A stretch of 64,000 nt of DNA from Bacteroides ovatus (GCF_001314995.1 NZ_CP012938.1:496001-560000), one strand, 5' to 3'; positions 40,378 to 49,073 are shown, numbered from the stretch's first letter. A program made the numbers and translations. The notes: generated by a model not told the origin, from the sequence alone.

Positions 40378-40395
40378 CCCTCCCCGAAGGGAGGG
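40378..40395 (-). promoter_or_regulatory. Intercistronic UUCG-loop hairpin
   Basis: On the minus strand CCCTCCC - TTCG - GGGAGGG forms a 7-bp G/C stem with the extra-stable UUCG loop closed by C-G. No T tract follows, so it is not a terminator; it may set the translation rate of the downstream gene or protect its message from decay. Confidence 0.65.
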
Positions 40396-40402
40396 ATGTT
40401 AA

Positions 40403-40573
40403 TTACAACTTTTTTAATTTCTCTTGGATTTCGTTCATCCGATCGAGTATGTCATTTATAAGCGTTTCCCGTTCTTTGGCATTTTCAGGAACCCCATAGG
40501 CCTCGTGAAATGAAGCGAGAAGTTTTAAATTCTCATACTCTTGTTCTAATTCTTTTTTTTCTTCATCTTTCAT
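40403..40573 (-). CDS. Small helical protein, 56 residues
   Basis: An intact frame from ATG 40573 to TAA 40403, starting MKDEEKKELEQEYENLKLLA and ending EIQEKLKKL. It is almost fully helical and heptad-like, with a loop at YGVPENAKE. Its promoter at 40613-40644 matches the consensus, so this is a genuine first gene of the operon with the DUF5053-like protein. Function unknown; a small DNA-binding or partner protein, such as an excision or control factor, is possible. Confidence 0.65.
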   Translation of the reverse strand: MKDEEKKELEQEYENLKLLASFHEAYGVPENAKERETLINDILDRMNEIQEKLKKL

Positions 40574-40612
40574 CAGTTAAACATTAAAATTAAGAACTCT
40601 TATTTGACACTA

Positions 40613-40644
40613 CAAAGATAATAAGCATTTGGTTATTGTGCAAA
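40613..40644 (-). promoter_or_regulatory. Consensus promoter of the DUF5053-like operon
   Basis: On the minus strand TTTG (40644-40641) and TATCTTTG (40620-40613) are exactly 20 bases apart. The first ATG is 40 bases downstream. Confidence 0.8.
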
Positions 40645-40670
40645 TTCTTAGTGATTTATTTTATATGTGA

Positions 40671-41855
40671 TTATTCATTTTTCAAGTTGTCAAGTATTTC
40701 CCTGATTGCTTTATCAGCGTGTTTTCTCATTATTGTGACATAGTTGAAGATTGGTCTATCTTCTTTCATTGATTGCCCGATACAGTATTCCAGTGTACTA
40801 AGAGGAATTCCCAGGTCATATCCATGTTGGACGAAAGATTTGCGGGCTGAATATAGGGTGAATTTATGCCTGATTCCTGCCACCTTGCCTAATTGACTGA
40901 TTTTCCTGGCCAGCAGGTTATAGCAGGAGGTATAGTTCTTGTATTTCCCGAATATGATTTTCCCTGTATTCTTTTTCATATACTTTTTTATAATGGGCTT
41001 TGCTTCTTCGGGAATGGAAAAGGAAATCAGGGAGTCCCCTTCTTTGGTGTTTTTGGTCTTTTTCCGGATGTAGTTTATTTCATCCGTCCGGAAATCGTAT
41101 GCTAGTATGTCTACTAGGTTCATGCCGGCAAGATAATAAGTAAGCATGAAAATGTCCCGTGTTACGTTGAGATTGTAATGCTCTAAATTTGCATCTCTGA
41201 TTGTTTTGAGTTCTTCCACTGTAATTTGGGTTTCTCTCTTTTGGGTTGATGGAATCTTGGCTGTGATGAAAGGGTCGATATCGTAGGTAACGTATTTCAT
41301 CTTTATGGCATAGTTGATAATAACCTTTAGCAGGGTTATGTAGATGTTGATTGTGGTGCTTGACAGCTTTGTCTTTTTGAGCCATGATATGTACTGGTTC
41401 ATTCTGATAGGGGTAATATGTTCCATGAGAGAACCGTTCCCGATGAATTGCATAAACTTGTTTGTGGCCAGCCGATAGAGTTTGTATGTCTTGGTACGTT
41501 CTTCTTCATCTATTTGGGACAGATATTCATCCACGACATCCTCGAACTTACGGTGCTTTTCTCCGTTTAATGGGTTAGTTATCATTTTGACTAATTGCGT
41601 GCACGTGAGCGAATCAGGGTAGTCCAGTTCCATGTATCGCTTGAAATAAAGGTTGTATAGCTGCTGTAATTTTGTATTGAGAAAATCCTTGTCTGGACGG
41701 TGTACTATTTTCCCGTTCTTAAACTCGTTTTCTCTTACCACTATATCCGTGGTGATGAATCTCGTTTCAGAGTTGTGTGCGACTCGAATTCTTATTTTGT
41801 GTGTCCCGTCTGATAACTTCTTTGCGGGAACTATTACCAATGTTAATGTAGCCAT
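40671..41855 (-). CDS. Divergent tyrosine integrase
   Basis: About 394 residues from ATG 41855 (MATLTLVIVPAKK); an upstream ATG at 41894 adds 13 residues. The N-terminus is the arm-binding domain of Bacteroides integrases, followed by a core-binding SAM-like domain and a catalytic domain. The active site is atypical: box I reads AGMNLVD instead of GxR, the H-x-x-R motif reads YSAR, and the second His of LGH is replaced (IGQS). The nucleophile Tyr in IFNYV and the second Arg remain. Loss of the first Arg is known from IntDOT of CTnDOT. It should insert and excise the prophage at the nearby right attachment site. Confidence 0.88.
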   Translation of the reverse strand: MATLTLVIVPAKKLSDGTHKIRIRVAHNSETRFITTDIVVRENEFKNGKIVHRPDKDFLNTKLQQLYNLYFKRYMELDYPDSLTCTQLVKMITNPLNGEKHRKFEDVVDEYLSQIDEEERTKTYKLYRLATNKFMQFIGNGSLMEHITPIRMNQYISWLKKTKLSSTTINIYITLLKVIINYAIKMKYVTYDIDPFITAKIPSTQKRETQITVEELKTIRDANLEHYNLNVTRDIFMLTYYLAGMNLVDILAYDFRTDEINYIRKKTKNTKEGDSLISFSIPEEAKPIIKKYMKKNTGKIIFGKYKNYTSCYNLLARKISQLGKVAGIRHKFTLYSARKSFVQHGYDLGIPLSTLEYCIGQSMKEDRPIFNYVTIMRKHADKAIREILDNLKNE

Positions 41856-41887
41856 AATTTGTGTTTTTAGGGTAAAAATGGCGTTTT

Positions 41888-41971
41888 CGACCATTATTTT
41901 TTTAACATCCTATTGTAATTTGCTTATAATCAGATTCTAATCGGGGAATTTTCCGACCATAATCCGACCAT
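41888..41971. repeat. Three CGACCAT repeats before the integrase gene
   Basis: CGACCAT occurs at 41888-41894, 41954-41960 and 41965-41971; the last two belong to a 9-bp direct repeat TCCGACCAT 11 bases apart. A short inverted pair CGTCA/TGACG follows at 41979-41992. Repeats of this kind beside an integrase are candidates for arm-type sites or a repressor operator. Confidence 0.55.
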
Positions 41972-42067
41972 TTTATAGCGTCAAAAGTGACGTTTTTGTT
42001 CTCTAATATAGACTACTAATTGATAAGAAAAATAGTTCGATTGTGCTTTTAATATGCTGTATATCAG

Positions 42068-42180
42068 TAAAATAAAAATCGGAAGCTCATGCTCGCTCGC
42101 AGGCTTCCGATCAACACAAAAACTAAACTAGACTTAACTAAACTATTCTATTCTTGGAATTTCACAATCCCTTTCTGTTC
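42068..42180 (-). ncRNA. Candidate small RNA (~110 nt) at the prophage boundary
   Basis: On the minus strand a consensus promoter at 42185-42215 leads into ~110 bases that end in a perfect 9-bp stem ATCGGAAGC / GCTTCCGAT (42078-42111) and TTTTTATTTT. The RNA body has a repetitive TAGTTTAGTTAAGTCTAG stretch. The same hairpin would also stop readthrough from the chromosomal response regulator gene (stop at 42262). No frame of note is present. It may be a chromosomal small RNA used by the phage as integration site; the boundaries are estimates. Confidence 0.55.
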
Positions 42181-42184
42181 GTTG

Positions 42185-42215
42185 CAAAGGTAGATATAAA
42201 ACGGGTTTTGGCAAA
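42185..42215 (-). promoter_or_regulatory. Consensus promoter of the boundary small RNA
   Basis: On the minus strand TTTG (42215-42212) and TACCTTTG (42192-42185) are 19 bases apart, an exact match to the Bacteroides pattern. It could also feed the integrase gene by readthrough. Confidence 0.7.
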
Positions 42216-42261
42216 CTATAATCGACAAAATTCACTTTTTTACCGATAAATTCATGAATAA

Positions 42262-42960
42262 TTAGCTCCTTTCGTCAAGAAAAGTCTGAAAAACTTGCTT
42301 GTAACTATCGCTGATAGGAATATATGTCTTGTCAAAAACAATACGCCCGCGATCGATCACACGTATCTTATCTTTTTGTACGATGAATGAGCGGTGCACG
42401 CGTATGAAACGGCTGGAAGGTAAAAGTTCCTCCATTGCTTTCATACTCATCAGTGATAGAATAGGTTTGGAAGCATCTTCCGTATATATTTTAATATAAT
42501 CTTTCAGTCCTTCGATATACATGATTTTCTTCAAGTCCACTTGCACCAGTTTGTAGTCACTTTTCACAAAAATACTGTCTATCTCTTCCGGTTTCTGTAC
42601 AAGTTCGAACCATTGAAGGGCCTTGTTGGCAGCTTGCAGGAAATCGACGTAGGAGATTGGTTTCAGCAGGTAATCGAGTGCATTGACACGATAACCGTCG
42701 ATGGCATACTGTCCGAAAGCGGTAGTAAACACAATGCGGGTGTGCGGATCTACCATCTTCGAAAACTCCAAACCATTAAGCTCCGGCATCTGGATGTCCA
42801 GAAACAGGAGATCGACCTCTTCGCCAGGCAATTCTTTCATTGCCTGAACCGCACTGGAATACTTTCCTACGAGTTGCAGGAACGGGGTTTTATTCACGTA
42901 ACTCTCTAACAAGCTAAGAGCTAACGGCTCATCGTCAACAATTGCACAACGTAACATCAT
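42262..42960 (-). CDS. LytTR-type response regulator
   Basis: 232 residues (a second ATG three bases in is equally possible). The receiver domain has the acidic pocket DDEP, the phospho-acceptor Asp at about residue 55 (LFLDIQMPE), the Thr in VFTTAF and the Lys in YLLKPISY. The C-terminal LytTR DNA-binding domain includes KKIMYIEGLKDYIKIY and SRFIRVHRSFIV. It pairs with the LytS-like kinase 42 bases upstream and lies at the end of the efflux operon, so it may control that operon. The family binds direct repeats upstream of target promoters. Confidence 0.93.
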   Translation of the reverse strand: MMLRCAIVDDEPLALSLLESYVNKTPFLQLVGKYSSAVQAMKELPGEEVDLLFLDIQMPELNGLEFSKMVDPHTRIVFTTAFGQYAIDGYRVNALDYLLKPISYVDFLQAANKALQWFELVQKPEEIDSIFVKSDYKLVQVDLKKIMYIEGLKDYIKIYTEDASKPILSLMSMKAMEELLPSSRFIRVHRSFIVQKDKIRVIDRGRIVFDKTYIPISDSYKQVFQTFLDERS

Positions 42961-43002
42961 ACTATTTTATATCTAAAGTTTTTATATTCAATGTTTTGAA
43001 AT

Positions 43003-44064
43003 CTACTCTCTGATCTTGATACTTAATTTCGATTCATATACTTTTTCATCTTTTGAGATACCTTTCGACCAGGTATAAGCCCCGGGATAAAGAATCTCCA
43101 ACCGGCGGCTGACTTGCTCCAGTCCCACACCCGAGCCACTTTTATCCTCCACTGTCTTTGGATGATTACTGTTGCGAATTTCGCAAATCACTTCCTTATC
43201 ATTCTCCGAAAGATGAATACTGATGAAACTCGATTCAGTAGGGGAGATGCCATGCTTGAAAGCATTCTCTATCAATGAGATAAAGATAAGCGGAGCAATA
43301 AGCGTCTGACTGTCAGGCTGAATATCAAATTTAGTAATCATCTGTACATTGGCCGACAGGCGGATGCGCATCAGTTCAATGTAATTTCGGATAAAATCAA
43401 CCTCTTTACAGAGAGGAACGTACGTTTGTTGGTTATCATATAACACATAACGAAGCAGTTTGCTCAACTCCTGAACTGCTTGTTGCGCTTTGTCCGAATC
43501 AAATGCAATCAGTGCATAGATATTATTCAGGGTATTCAGCAGAAAGTGAGGGTTCAGTTGGTTTCGCAGATTTTTCAGTTCCGCTTCCGCACGGTTTCGT
43601 TCCGCCTCTTTGCGGGCAGCTTCATTTTGCGTCCATCGCGCGCTCATACGGATAGCGGCACTTAGGCCGATAGTAAATACGAGGCTCAACATATCTCTAA
43701 GGAAGAATAGCCATCCCGGAGGCATACCCGGTCTTTTGGCTTTGGGTGCAAATGACGGATCGAATGTCAGGCTTTGCCAGAGATGTAACAAAATGCCGAT
43801 GACACATAAAAAGATAATGTTGTAGACGATATATCTTTTGGCCTGACTCTGAAACAGATAACGGGGAACAAGAATGAAATAATTCACGTAGAACGCAATC
43901 ATAAAAGAGAGTGGTACAGCAAGATGGCGTATATAGGCCATCCAGTTAATGTTCCCGTTTCCACGTTCAACGAAGAAGAACGGGAAACCGAACATAATCC
44001 CCCAGCTGATAATGTGTATCAGTATCTCCAGGGGACGACGTGCGGATGTAAAGGTTTGTTTCAT
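43003..44064 (-). CDS. Sensor histidine kinase, LytS/YehU type
   Basis: About 353 residues from ATG 44064; an upstream ATG at 44112 is next to the permease stop and less likely. Four hydrophobic segments form a membrane sensor without a periplasmic domain. The His_kinase box reads LRNQLNPHFLLNTLNNIYAL, with the phospho-His in NPHF, and the ATPase part has LIENAFKHGI and a GSGVGLEQV loop. It phosphorylates the LytTR regulator downstream. The signal is not evident; it may sense a substrate of the linked transporter. A -7-like TATCTTTG sits five bases before its ATG and a 23-bp palindrome further upstream. Confidence 0.92.
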   Translation of the reverse strand: MKQTFTSARRPLEILIHIISWGIMFGFPFFFVERGNGNINWMAYIRHLAVPLSFMIAFYVNYFILVPRYLFQSQAKRYIVYNIIFLCVIGILLHLWQSLTFDPSFAPKAKRPGMPPGWLFFLRDMLSLVFTIGLSAAIRMSARWTQNEAARKEAERNRAEAELKNLRNQLNPHFLLNTLNNIYALIAFDSDKAQQAVQELSKLLRYVLYDNQQTYVPLCKEVDFIRNYIELMRIRLSANVQMITKFDIQPDSQTLIAPLIFISLIENAFKHGISPTESSFISIHLSENDKEVICEIRNSNHPKTVEDKSGSGVGLEQVSRRLEILYPGAYTWSKGISKDEKVYESKLSIKIRE

Positions 44065-44086
44065 AAAGACAAAGATAATTTTTTTA

Positions 44087-44109
44087 ATTGACAACCGACG
44101 GTTGTCAAT
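44087..44109. promoter_or_regulatory. Perfect 23-bp palindrome between permease and kinase genes
   Basis: ATTGACAACCG and its exact inverse flank a single central base. It lies just upstream of TATCTTTG (44077-44070, minus strand) before the kinase ATG. No T run follows on the minus strand, so it is not a terminator for the operon; an operator or mRNA hairpin is more likely. Confidence 0.65.
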
Positions 44110-44112
44110 CAA

Positions 44113-45333
44113 TTATTCGTATCTGATGGCTTCTATCGGGTCTAAATCAGCTGCTTTCTTAGCCGGATACCATCCGAAGAAGACGCCCGTAACGGTACAT
44201 ACTGCGAAGGAAAGGAATACACTCCACGGCTGGATATAGATAGGCCAATGCGCTACGCTCTTGACAATCCAGCTAGCCCCGCAACCGATAATCACTCCGA
44301 TGATACCTCCCGTGATACTAATCATGATGGCCTCGATAAGGAATTGGCTTAGAATATCGACTCCACGTGCACCGACAGACATACGCAGACCGATTTCACG
44401 GGTACGTTCCGTAACGGATACATACATGATATTCATAATTCCGATACCACCTACTACCAATGAAATACCTGCGATACAAGCCAGCAGGGTTGTCATCAAA
44501 TCGGTGGTTGAGTTGAGCATTGTACTCAATTCCTGTTGGGTACGGATGGTGAAATCATCGTCATCCGAAGCTTTCAGCTTATGGTTGCGACGGAGGATCG
44601 TACTGATTTCGTCAGTAGCATAATCCGTCATATCTTCGGTAAGGGCAGAGGCAAACACTCCCTGCAAATACGTAACGGCAAGCAGACGTTTCATCACTGT
44701 GGTGTATGGTGCAAGCACTACTGCATCCTGGTCTTGTCCCATGGAGTTGTAGCCTTTGGCTTTAAGCACACCTACCACACGAAGCGGTATTTTACTGAAA
44801 CGAATAATCTTACCTACCGGATCACTTCCGTCCGGAAAAAGATTGTCTACTATAGTCTTTCCAATCACACATACTTTCGCCGAACTCTGTATGTCGGCCT
44901 CTGTGAACATCTCTCCGTTTTCAACAGTCAGCTGGCGGATGTCGAGGTATTCTGTTCCGACACCGTTCACGGAAGCTGGGTAGTTGTTGTTTCCGGCAAT
45001 GAGTTGCCCCGATGATGAAACATTGGGACTGATGGCGGACAGGAAACTTGTCTCATCACGCAAGGCTTCGTAGTCGGCAAGCTTCAACGTTTGCATAGCA
45101 GACGGGTCCTGCCGGACACCTCCGCGCATATCAGCTCCTGGATGAATCATAATCATGTTCGATCCCATTTCGGAAATCTGCTGCTGGATGCTTTTCTTCG
45201 AACCTTGTCCGATAGCCAGCATCGTGATGACGGAAGCAACACCGATAATGATACCGAGCATGGTTAGAAAAGCACGCAGCTTATTGTTCGCCAATGCCCG
45301 GAGAGCTATCTTAAATAAATTAGTTCCATTCAT
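44113..45333 (-). CDS. ABC transporter permease, MacB type
   Basis: 406 residues. The N-terminus FKIALRALANNKLRAFLTML, then LGIIIGVASVITMLAIGQG, is the MacB signature with the first membrane helix; a periplasmic MacB_PCD domain follows, and the FtsX domain has three helices beginning near TTLLACIAGISLVVGGIGIMN. Unlike E. coli MacB, the ATPase is a separate gene (45454-46197). It works with the adaptor and the TolC-like channel to expel substrates such as antibiotics, peptides or lipids; the substrate is unknown. A 120-base space with repeats separates it from the ATPase gene. Confidence 0.9.
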   Translation of the reverse strand: MNGTNLFKIALRALANNKLRAFLTMLGIIIGVASVITMLAIGQGSKKSIQQQISEMGSNMIMIHPGADMRGGVRQDPSAMQTLKLADYEALRDETSFLSAISPNVSSSGQLIAGNNNYPASVNGVGTEYLDIRQLTVENGEMFTEADIQSSAKVCVIGKTIVDNLFPDGSDPVGKIIRFSKIPLRVVGVLKAKGYNSMGQDQDAVVLAPYTTVMKRLLAVTYLQGVFASALTEDMTDYATDEISTILRRNHKLKASDDDDFTIRTQQELSTMLNSTTDLMTTLLACIAGISLVVGGIGIMNIMYVSVTERTREIGLRMSVGARGVDILSQFLIEAIMISITGGIIGVIIGCGASWIVKSVAHWPIYIQPWSVFLSFAVCTVTGVFFGWYPAKKAADLDPIEAIRYE

Positions 45334-45436
45334 AATGAATAATTTGCTAATTTGTCCATATACTAATGGGGCAATTTCCTGAAGGTATACTCTCCCAACT
45401 TGTTTATTGTACAGCCAATCGGCACATTAGTATATC

Positions 45437-45455
45437 GGCACATTGAATAATTATT
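45437..45455. repeat. Intergenic repeat, first copy (second at 46232-46250)
   Basis: The 19 bases ggcacattgaataattatt occur at both ends of the ATPase gene. The second copy is part of a perfect hairpin AATGTGCCAAT / ATTGGCACATT at 46213-46239. In the 45334-45453 space an 11-bp inverted pair ATATACTAATG / CATTAGTATAT is also present. These look like dispersed short intergenic elements. Confidence 0.7.
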
Positions 45456-46197
45456 AATCCTCGTCGTTTTTCGGCAATGCGGCCAGCGCTTCGGCAGCAG
45501 ACAGAATTTTCGGATTGGTTGTATCTTCTATAACCTGACCGTCACGCAGACGGATATTCCGGCTGCTATATTGCGAAAGTTCGGGATTATGTGTTACAAA
45601 GATAATCGTACGTCCCTCTGCATGAAGCTTTTGAAACAGTACAAGTATCTCGAAAGAGGTACGGCTATCGAGGTTTCCGGTCGCTTCGTCGGCAAGAATC
45701 ACTGCCGGATTGTTGACCAATGCGCGTGCGATGGCAACGCGTTGCATCTGTCCACCGGACATCTGGTTGGATTTATGTTCCAGACGGTCTCCCAATCCTA
45801 CAGCTTGTAGGGATTCGATGGCACGGCGACGGCGTTCGGAAGCGCTCACGGCAGAGTTGTACATAAGCGGTAGTTCCACATTTTCTACAGCCGTCGTTTT
45901 AGGTAACAAGTTGTAGCTTTGGAACACGAAGCCAATCTTCCGGTTTCTTAGTACTGCACGTTGAGGCTTGCTCATCGTACGTACAGGAATATCGTCGAGC
46001 AGATATTCTCCACTGGTCGGGGTGTCCAGGCAGCCTAATATATTAAGCAGCGTGGATTTTCCCGAACCGGAAGTCCCCATGATGGTAACAAACTCTCCTT
46101 CATTGATATTGAACGAAACGCCCCGCAATGCGTGGACGGTTTCGTCGCCTACCTGAAAGTTACGTTTGATATTTTGTATTTCAATTACTTTTTTCAT
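45454..46197 (-). CDS. ABC transporter ATPase, MacB/LolD type
   Basis: About 247 residues from ATG 46197, where the conserved [17 protein letters not shown] begins; the frame extends 13 codons upstream without family support. Walker A is GTSGSGKST, the signature is [15 protein letters not shown], and Walker B is [13 protein letters not shown]. The Q-loop reads [10 protein letters not shown]. It energises the permease encoded next. Repeats flank the gene. Confidence 0.92.
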   Translation of the reverse strand: MKKVIEIQNIKRNFQVGDETVHALRGVSFNINEGEFVTIMGTSGSGKSTLLNILGCLDTPTSGEYLLDDIPVRTMSKPQRAVLRNRKIGFVFQSYNLLPKTTAVENVELPLMYNSAVSASERRRRAIESLQAVGLGDRLEHKSNQMSGGQMQRVAIARALVNNPAVILADEATGNLDSRTSFEILVLFQKLHAEGRTIIFVTHNPELSQYSSRNIRLRDGQVIEDTTNPKILSAAEALAALPKNDED

Positions 46198-46245
46198 CGT
46201 AAATAATGTGTTAATGTGCCAATAACGGATTGGCACATTGAATAA

Positions 46246-47466
46246 TTATTTTTTCTTCTTACTTCCCGGAGGGCCAGGCATGAACGGACTTCTTTCTCCG
46301 CCACTTTCCTGATTTCCTTCAGCAGCCACATTTTCACCGGGCATTGCTCCTATGGTAGCTTCGGTCACTACTTTTGTTCCTTCGGAAATGCCACTGATAA
46401 TTTCTGTAGATATACCGTTGCTGATTCCTACTTCTACCGGATGAGCGGTGAATGTGGTTCCTTCACGAGTCCAGAGTTTATGTTCGCCTTCGCAATCTTT
46501 TACGATGTCATTATTACCGATTAACGGTTTTTCAGGTGTGAATCGCAGTGCTTTGTTCGGGACAGACAACACATCCTTTTTATCAAGAATATAGATCGTG
46601 ACATTAGCTGTCAAACGAGGTTTCAGTTTCAAATCAGGGTTGGGAGCAGAGATTACAACTTCATAAGTAACTACTGTAGTGGTGGTGCTCGTACTGCTCG
46701 TACTGCTTGCATCTCCCAGACGAATTTGTGTAACTACGCCTTCGAATACATCATTCGGATAAGCATCTACCGTGAAGCTGGCACGCTGGCCTTCTACTAC
46801 ACCGCCTATATCAGCTTCATCCACATCGGCTACTACCTGCATCTGTGTCAGGTCGGCAGCAATGGTGAACAGTGTCGGAGTTTCGAATCCGGAAGCAACG
46901 GTTTGTCCAGCTTCCACATCACGGCTGATGACTACTCCGTCAATCGGTGAGGTGATAGTAGCATAAGCCAGGTTACGTTCTGCTTTTGCGAGCGATGCCT
47001 TACTGCTATCATAGCTACTTTTCGCTTTCTGATAGTTGTAAAGGGCCTGTTCGAAATCCGTATCACTAATCAGTGACTTTTCGTGTAAGCCTTTGCTACG
47101 TTCATAATTCTTCTTCTGATATTCATATTCGGCTTTTGCACCATCGTACGTTGCCTGTTGTGATGCCAGTTCACTTTGCAATGTGGCACGGTCCATTTCG
47201 GCAATCAACTGTCCTTTGGTTACTACCGAGTTGTAATCTACGTAAATCTTGTCGATGATACCGGAAACCTGCGTACCGACTTCTACTTCCGTCACCGGTT
47301 CGATGGTTCCGGTAGCAGTGACCGAATTTGAAATATCGCCTTTGCTCACGTTGGCAGTGGCGTAGGTGACTTTGTGCTTGGCCGGTGAACCTGCAAAGAA
47401 CCAGATTCCTGCACCTGCTACCACAACGACTGCCACAGCGATTAAGATAATCTTTTTCGTTTTCAT
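46246..47466 (-). CDS. Periplasmic adaptor (membrane fusion) protein, MacA type
   Basis: 406 residues. A single N-terminal membrane helix (IILIAVAVVVVAGAGIWFFA) anchors it. The lipoyl/barrel-sandwich halves (GTQVSGIIDKIYVDYNSVVTKGQLIAEMD and ATITSPIDGVVISRDVEAGQTV) flank a coiled-coil hairpin. A Ser/Thr run (DASSTSSTSTTTTVVT) interrupts the beta-barrel domain. The tail is Gly/Pro/Lys rich. It links the inner-membrane permease to the TolC-like channel. Gene order channel-adaptor-ATPase-permease is typical of Bacteroides MacAB-TolC-like systems. Confidence 0.92.
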   Translation of the reverse strand: MKTKKIILIAVAVVVVAGAGIWFFAGSPAKHKVTYATANVSKGDISNSVTATGTIEPVTEVEVGTQVSGIIDKIYVDYNSVVTKGQLIAEMDRATLQSELASQQATYDGAKAEYEYQKKNYERSKGLHEKSLISDTDFEQALYNYQKAKSSYDSSKASLAKAERNLAYATITSPIDGVVISRDVEAGQTVASGFETPTLFTIAADLTQMQVVADVDEADIGGVVEGQRASFTVDAYPNDVFEGVVTQIRLGDASSTSSTSTTTTVVTYEVVISAPNPDLKLKPRLTANVTIYILDKKDVLSVPNKALRFTPEKPLIGNNDIVKDCEGEHKLWTREGTTFTAHPVEVGISNGISTEIISGISEGTKVVTEATIGAMPGENVAAEGNQESGGERSPFMPGPPGSKKKK

Positions 47467-47485
47467 TCGTTTATTATGCTTTTAT

Positions 47486-48883
47486 TTATAATGCTAATTG
47501 ATCTCCCTGATAGAACTTCAGCAACTGCGTATTCAGTATGGCCATATATTTGGCTTGAAGCTGTTCCTGCTGTGCTTGTAGCAAGTTGTTCTTTTCAGTA
47601 AGAAGTTCTATGGTATTCTTCATTCCCAGATTAAACTGTTCGCTAATCAACTCATAGCTGATTTGCGTACTCTTCAACTTCTCGTTTGCTGCTGCATAAC
47701 GTTGCTGTGCACTGTTAGCATCCAGCCAGAGTCCTTCGATGGTCTTGTACAGAGCCTTTTGTTCGTCAAGCAAGGATAACATGCTCGTCTCGTATTGCAA
47801 TTTTGCTTTCTGTACGGCACTTTTAGTTTGACGGTTATTGAAGATCGGCACACTGACAGACAATCCGATCGAATTGTTCCATCCGTTTTTCACTTGCTCT
47901 CCGAAAGTGAAGTCGCTGCCGCTGGTGTGGTTGGTTCCGATTCCTGCGCTAAGGCTGATTGTGGGCAAATAACTTGATTTGGCAATACCGATACCCAGTT
48001 CGGAAGCCTCTACATTAAGTTTGCTAGCTTCAATCTCCGGGCGAAGACTCAATGCACTAATGTACACATCTTTTTTGGTAGGCAACGGAGCCAGTACATT
48101 TTCGTCGGACAGGGCAGGGAGGTAGATGTTCATTTCATTCTCCCCATCCAGTTCGAGCAATTGTTTCAGTTGTAATTTGTAATCTTCAAGAGTGGCTTGC
48201 GCTGTGACAAGTTGGTATCGGTCTGTGCTCACCTGTGCTTCCAATTGGGCGAAGTCGCTTTTGGCAATACTTCCGGCGTTCAGAAGTTCCTGTCCGCGGT
48301 CACGCTGCGCAATAGAGACTTGCAGGGTACTTTCGTTTACTTTGACAGACTCGGCCGCATAAAGAATCTGGATATACACTTGGGCGATAGATTCCTGAAT
48401 GTTATTTTCGGAAGTCGCTACGTCCAGTTCGGCTACCTGATTGTTCAACTTTTCCTGTTGGATGGTTTTCAGTCTTTTATTACCATTATATAGAGTCCAC
48501 GACGCATTCAGTCCATAATTACCATTGTAGCTCGTTTTACTATTGCTACTGATAATTTCGCTGCCGCTTACCCGACTACTCGTCTCCTGATACGGACGAT
48601 TCACCACCTGCTGGCTGGTAGAGAACGAAAGACTGGGAAACAAGGCAGCCTTAGCTGTCTTCACATCAATCTGCGTGCTGGCCGCAGTGATCCGGTTCTT
48701 GCGAATCGTGATGTTCTGCTCTTTTGCGTAGTCGATGCATGACTGCAAATCCCATTGAGCCGGAATTTTCGTTTCTTTCAGCGTATCGACTTGCAGCGGA
48801 GAAACTTGGGCAGATATGCCGGACAGCATACCTGCTCCAAGAAATGTCATCACTGTCAATCTTCTTACATTTATCATATTCAT
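47486..48883 (-). CDS. TolC-family outer membrane efflux channel
   Basis: 465 residues. A signal peptide covers roughly the first 25 (MTFLGAGMLSGISAQ). Two OEP repeats with long coiled-coil helices follow: WDLQSCIDYAKEQNITIRKN at the start of the first, and LSLRPEIEASKLNVEASELG and ALYKTIEGLWLDANSAQQRY in the second. It forms the trimeric outer-membrane duct. It is the first gene of the leftward efflux operon and is divergent from cyd, 218 bases apart. A TACCTTCG box at 48913-48906 may be its -7 but lacks a clear -33. Confidence 0.92.
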   Translation of the reverse strand: MNMINVRRLTVMTFLGAGMLSGISAQVSPLQVDTLKETKIPAQWDLQSCIDYAKEQNITIRKNRITAASTQIDVKTAKAALFPSLSFSTSQQVVNRPYQETSSRVSGSEIISSNSKTSYNGNYGLNASWTLYNGNKRLKTIQQEKLNNQVAELDVATSENNIQESIAQVYIQILYAAESVKVNESTLQVSIAQRDRGQELLNAGSIAKSDFAQLEAQVSTDRYQLVTAQATLEDYKLQLKQLLELDGENEMNIYLPALSDENVLAPLPTKKDVYISALSLRPEIEASKLNVEASELGIGIAKSSYLPTISLSAGIGTNHTSGSDFTFGEQVKNGWNNSIGLSVSVPIFNNRQTKSAVQKAKLQYETSMLSLLDEQKALYKTIEGLWLDANSAQQRYAAANEKLKSTQISYELISEQFNLGMKNTIELLTEKNNLLQAQQEQLQAKYMAILNTQLLKFYQGDQLAL

Positions 48884-49043
48884 ACTTCTATTGATTTACT
48901 GTTAGCGAAGGTACGTACATATTATATATGCCGCAAAAACGATAGACGGATGACGTAATTTCGCCGTTAAATGTTTTTTTTCTGTCGATAGGCAGGTTTT
49001 TGAAGAAAAACACAACAAATCACACAACTTTTTTGACTAGTTG

Positions 49044-49073
49044 TTTGTTTTAATTATAAAAAATGTATATTTG
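49044..49073 (+). promoter_or_regulatory. Promoter of the cyd operon
   Basis: TTTG (49044-49047) and TATATTTG (49066-49073) are 18 bases apart. The first gene starts 28 bases downstream. Confidence 0.7.

Larger units (their letters stand above)
1..42000. mobile_element. Integrated siphovirus-like prophage, left end outside window
   Basis: The block runs from before base 1 to about 42,000 and carries terminase, portal, protease, HK97-type capsid, tape measure, fibre, DGR, holins, amidase and a tyrosine integrase in normal phage order. Nearly all genes read rightward; the exceptions are accessory genes and the integrase module at the right end. The right boundary is inferred: the integrase gene starts at 41,855 and a chromosomal-type operon ends at 42,262, so the attachment site should lie between about 41,980 and 42,110. 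The left attachment site is not in view, so no core duplication could be identified. Confidence 0.9.
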
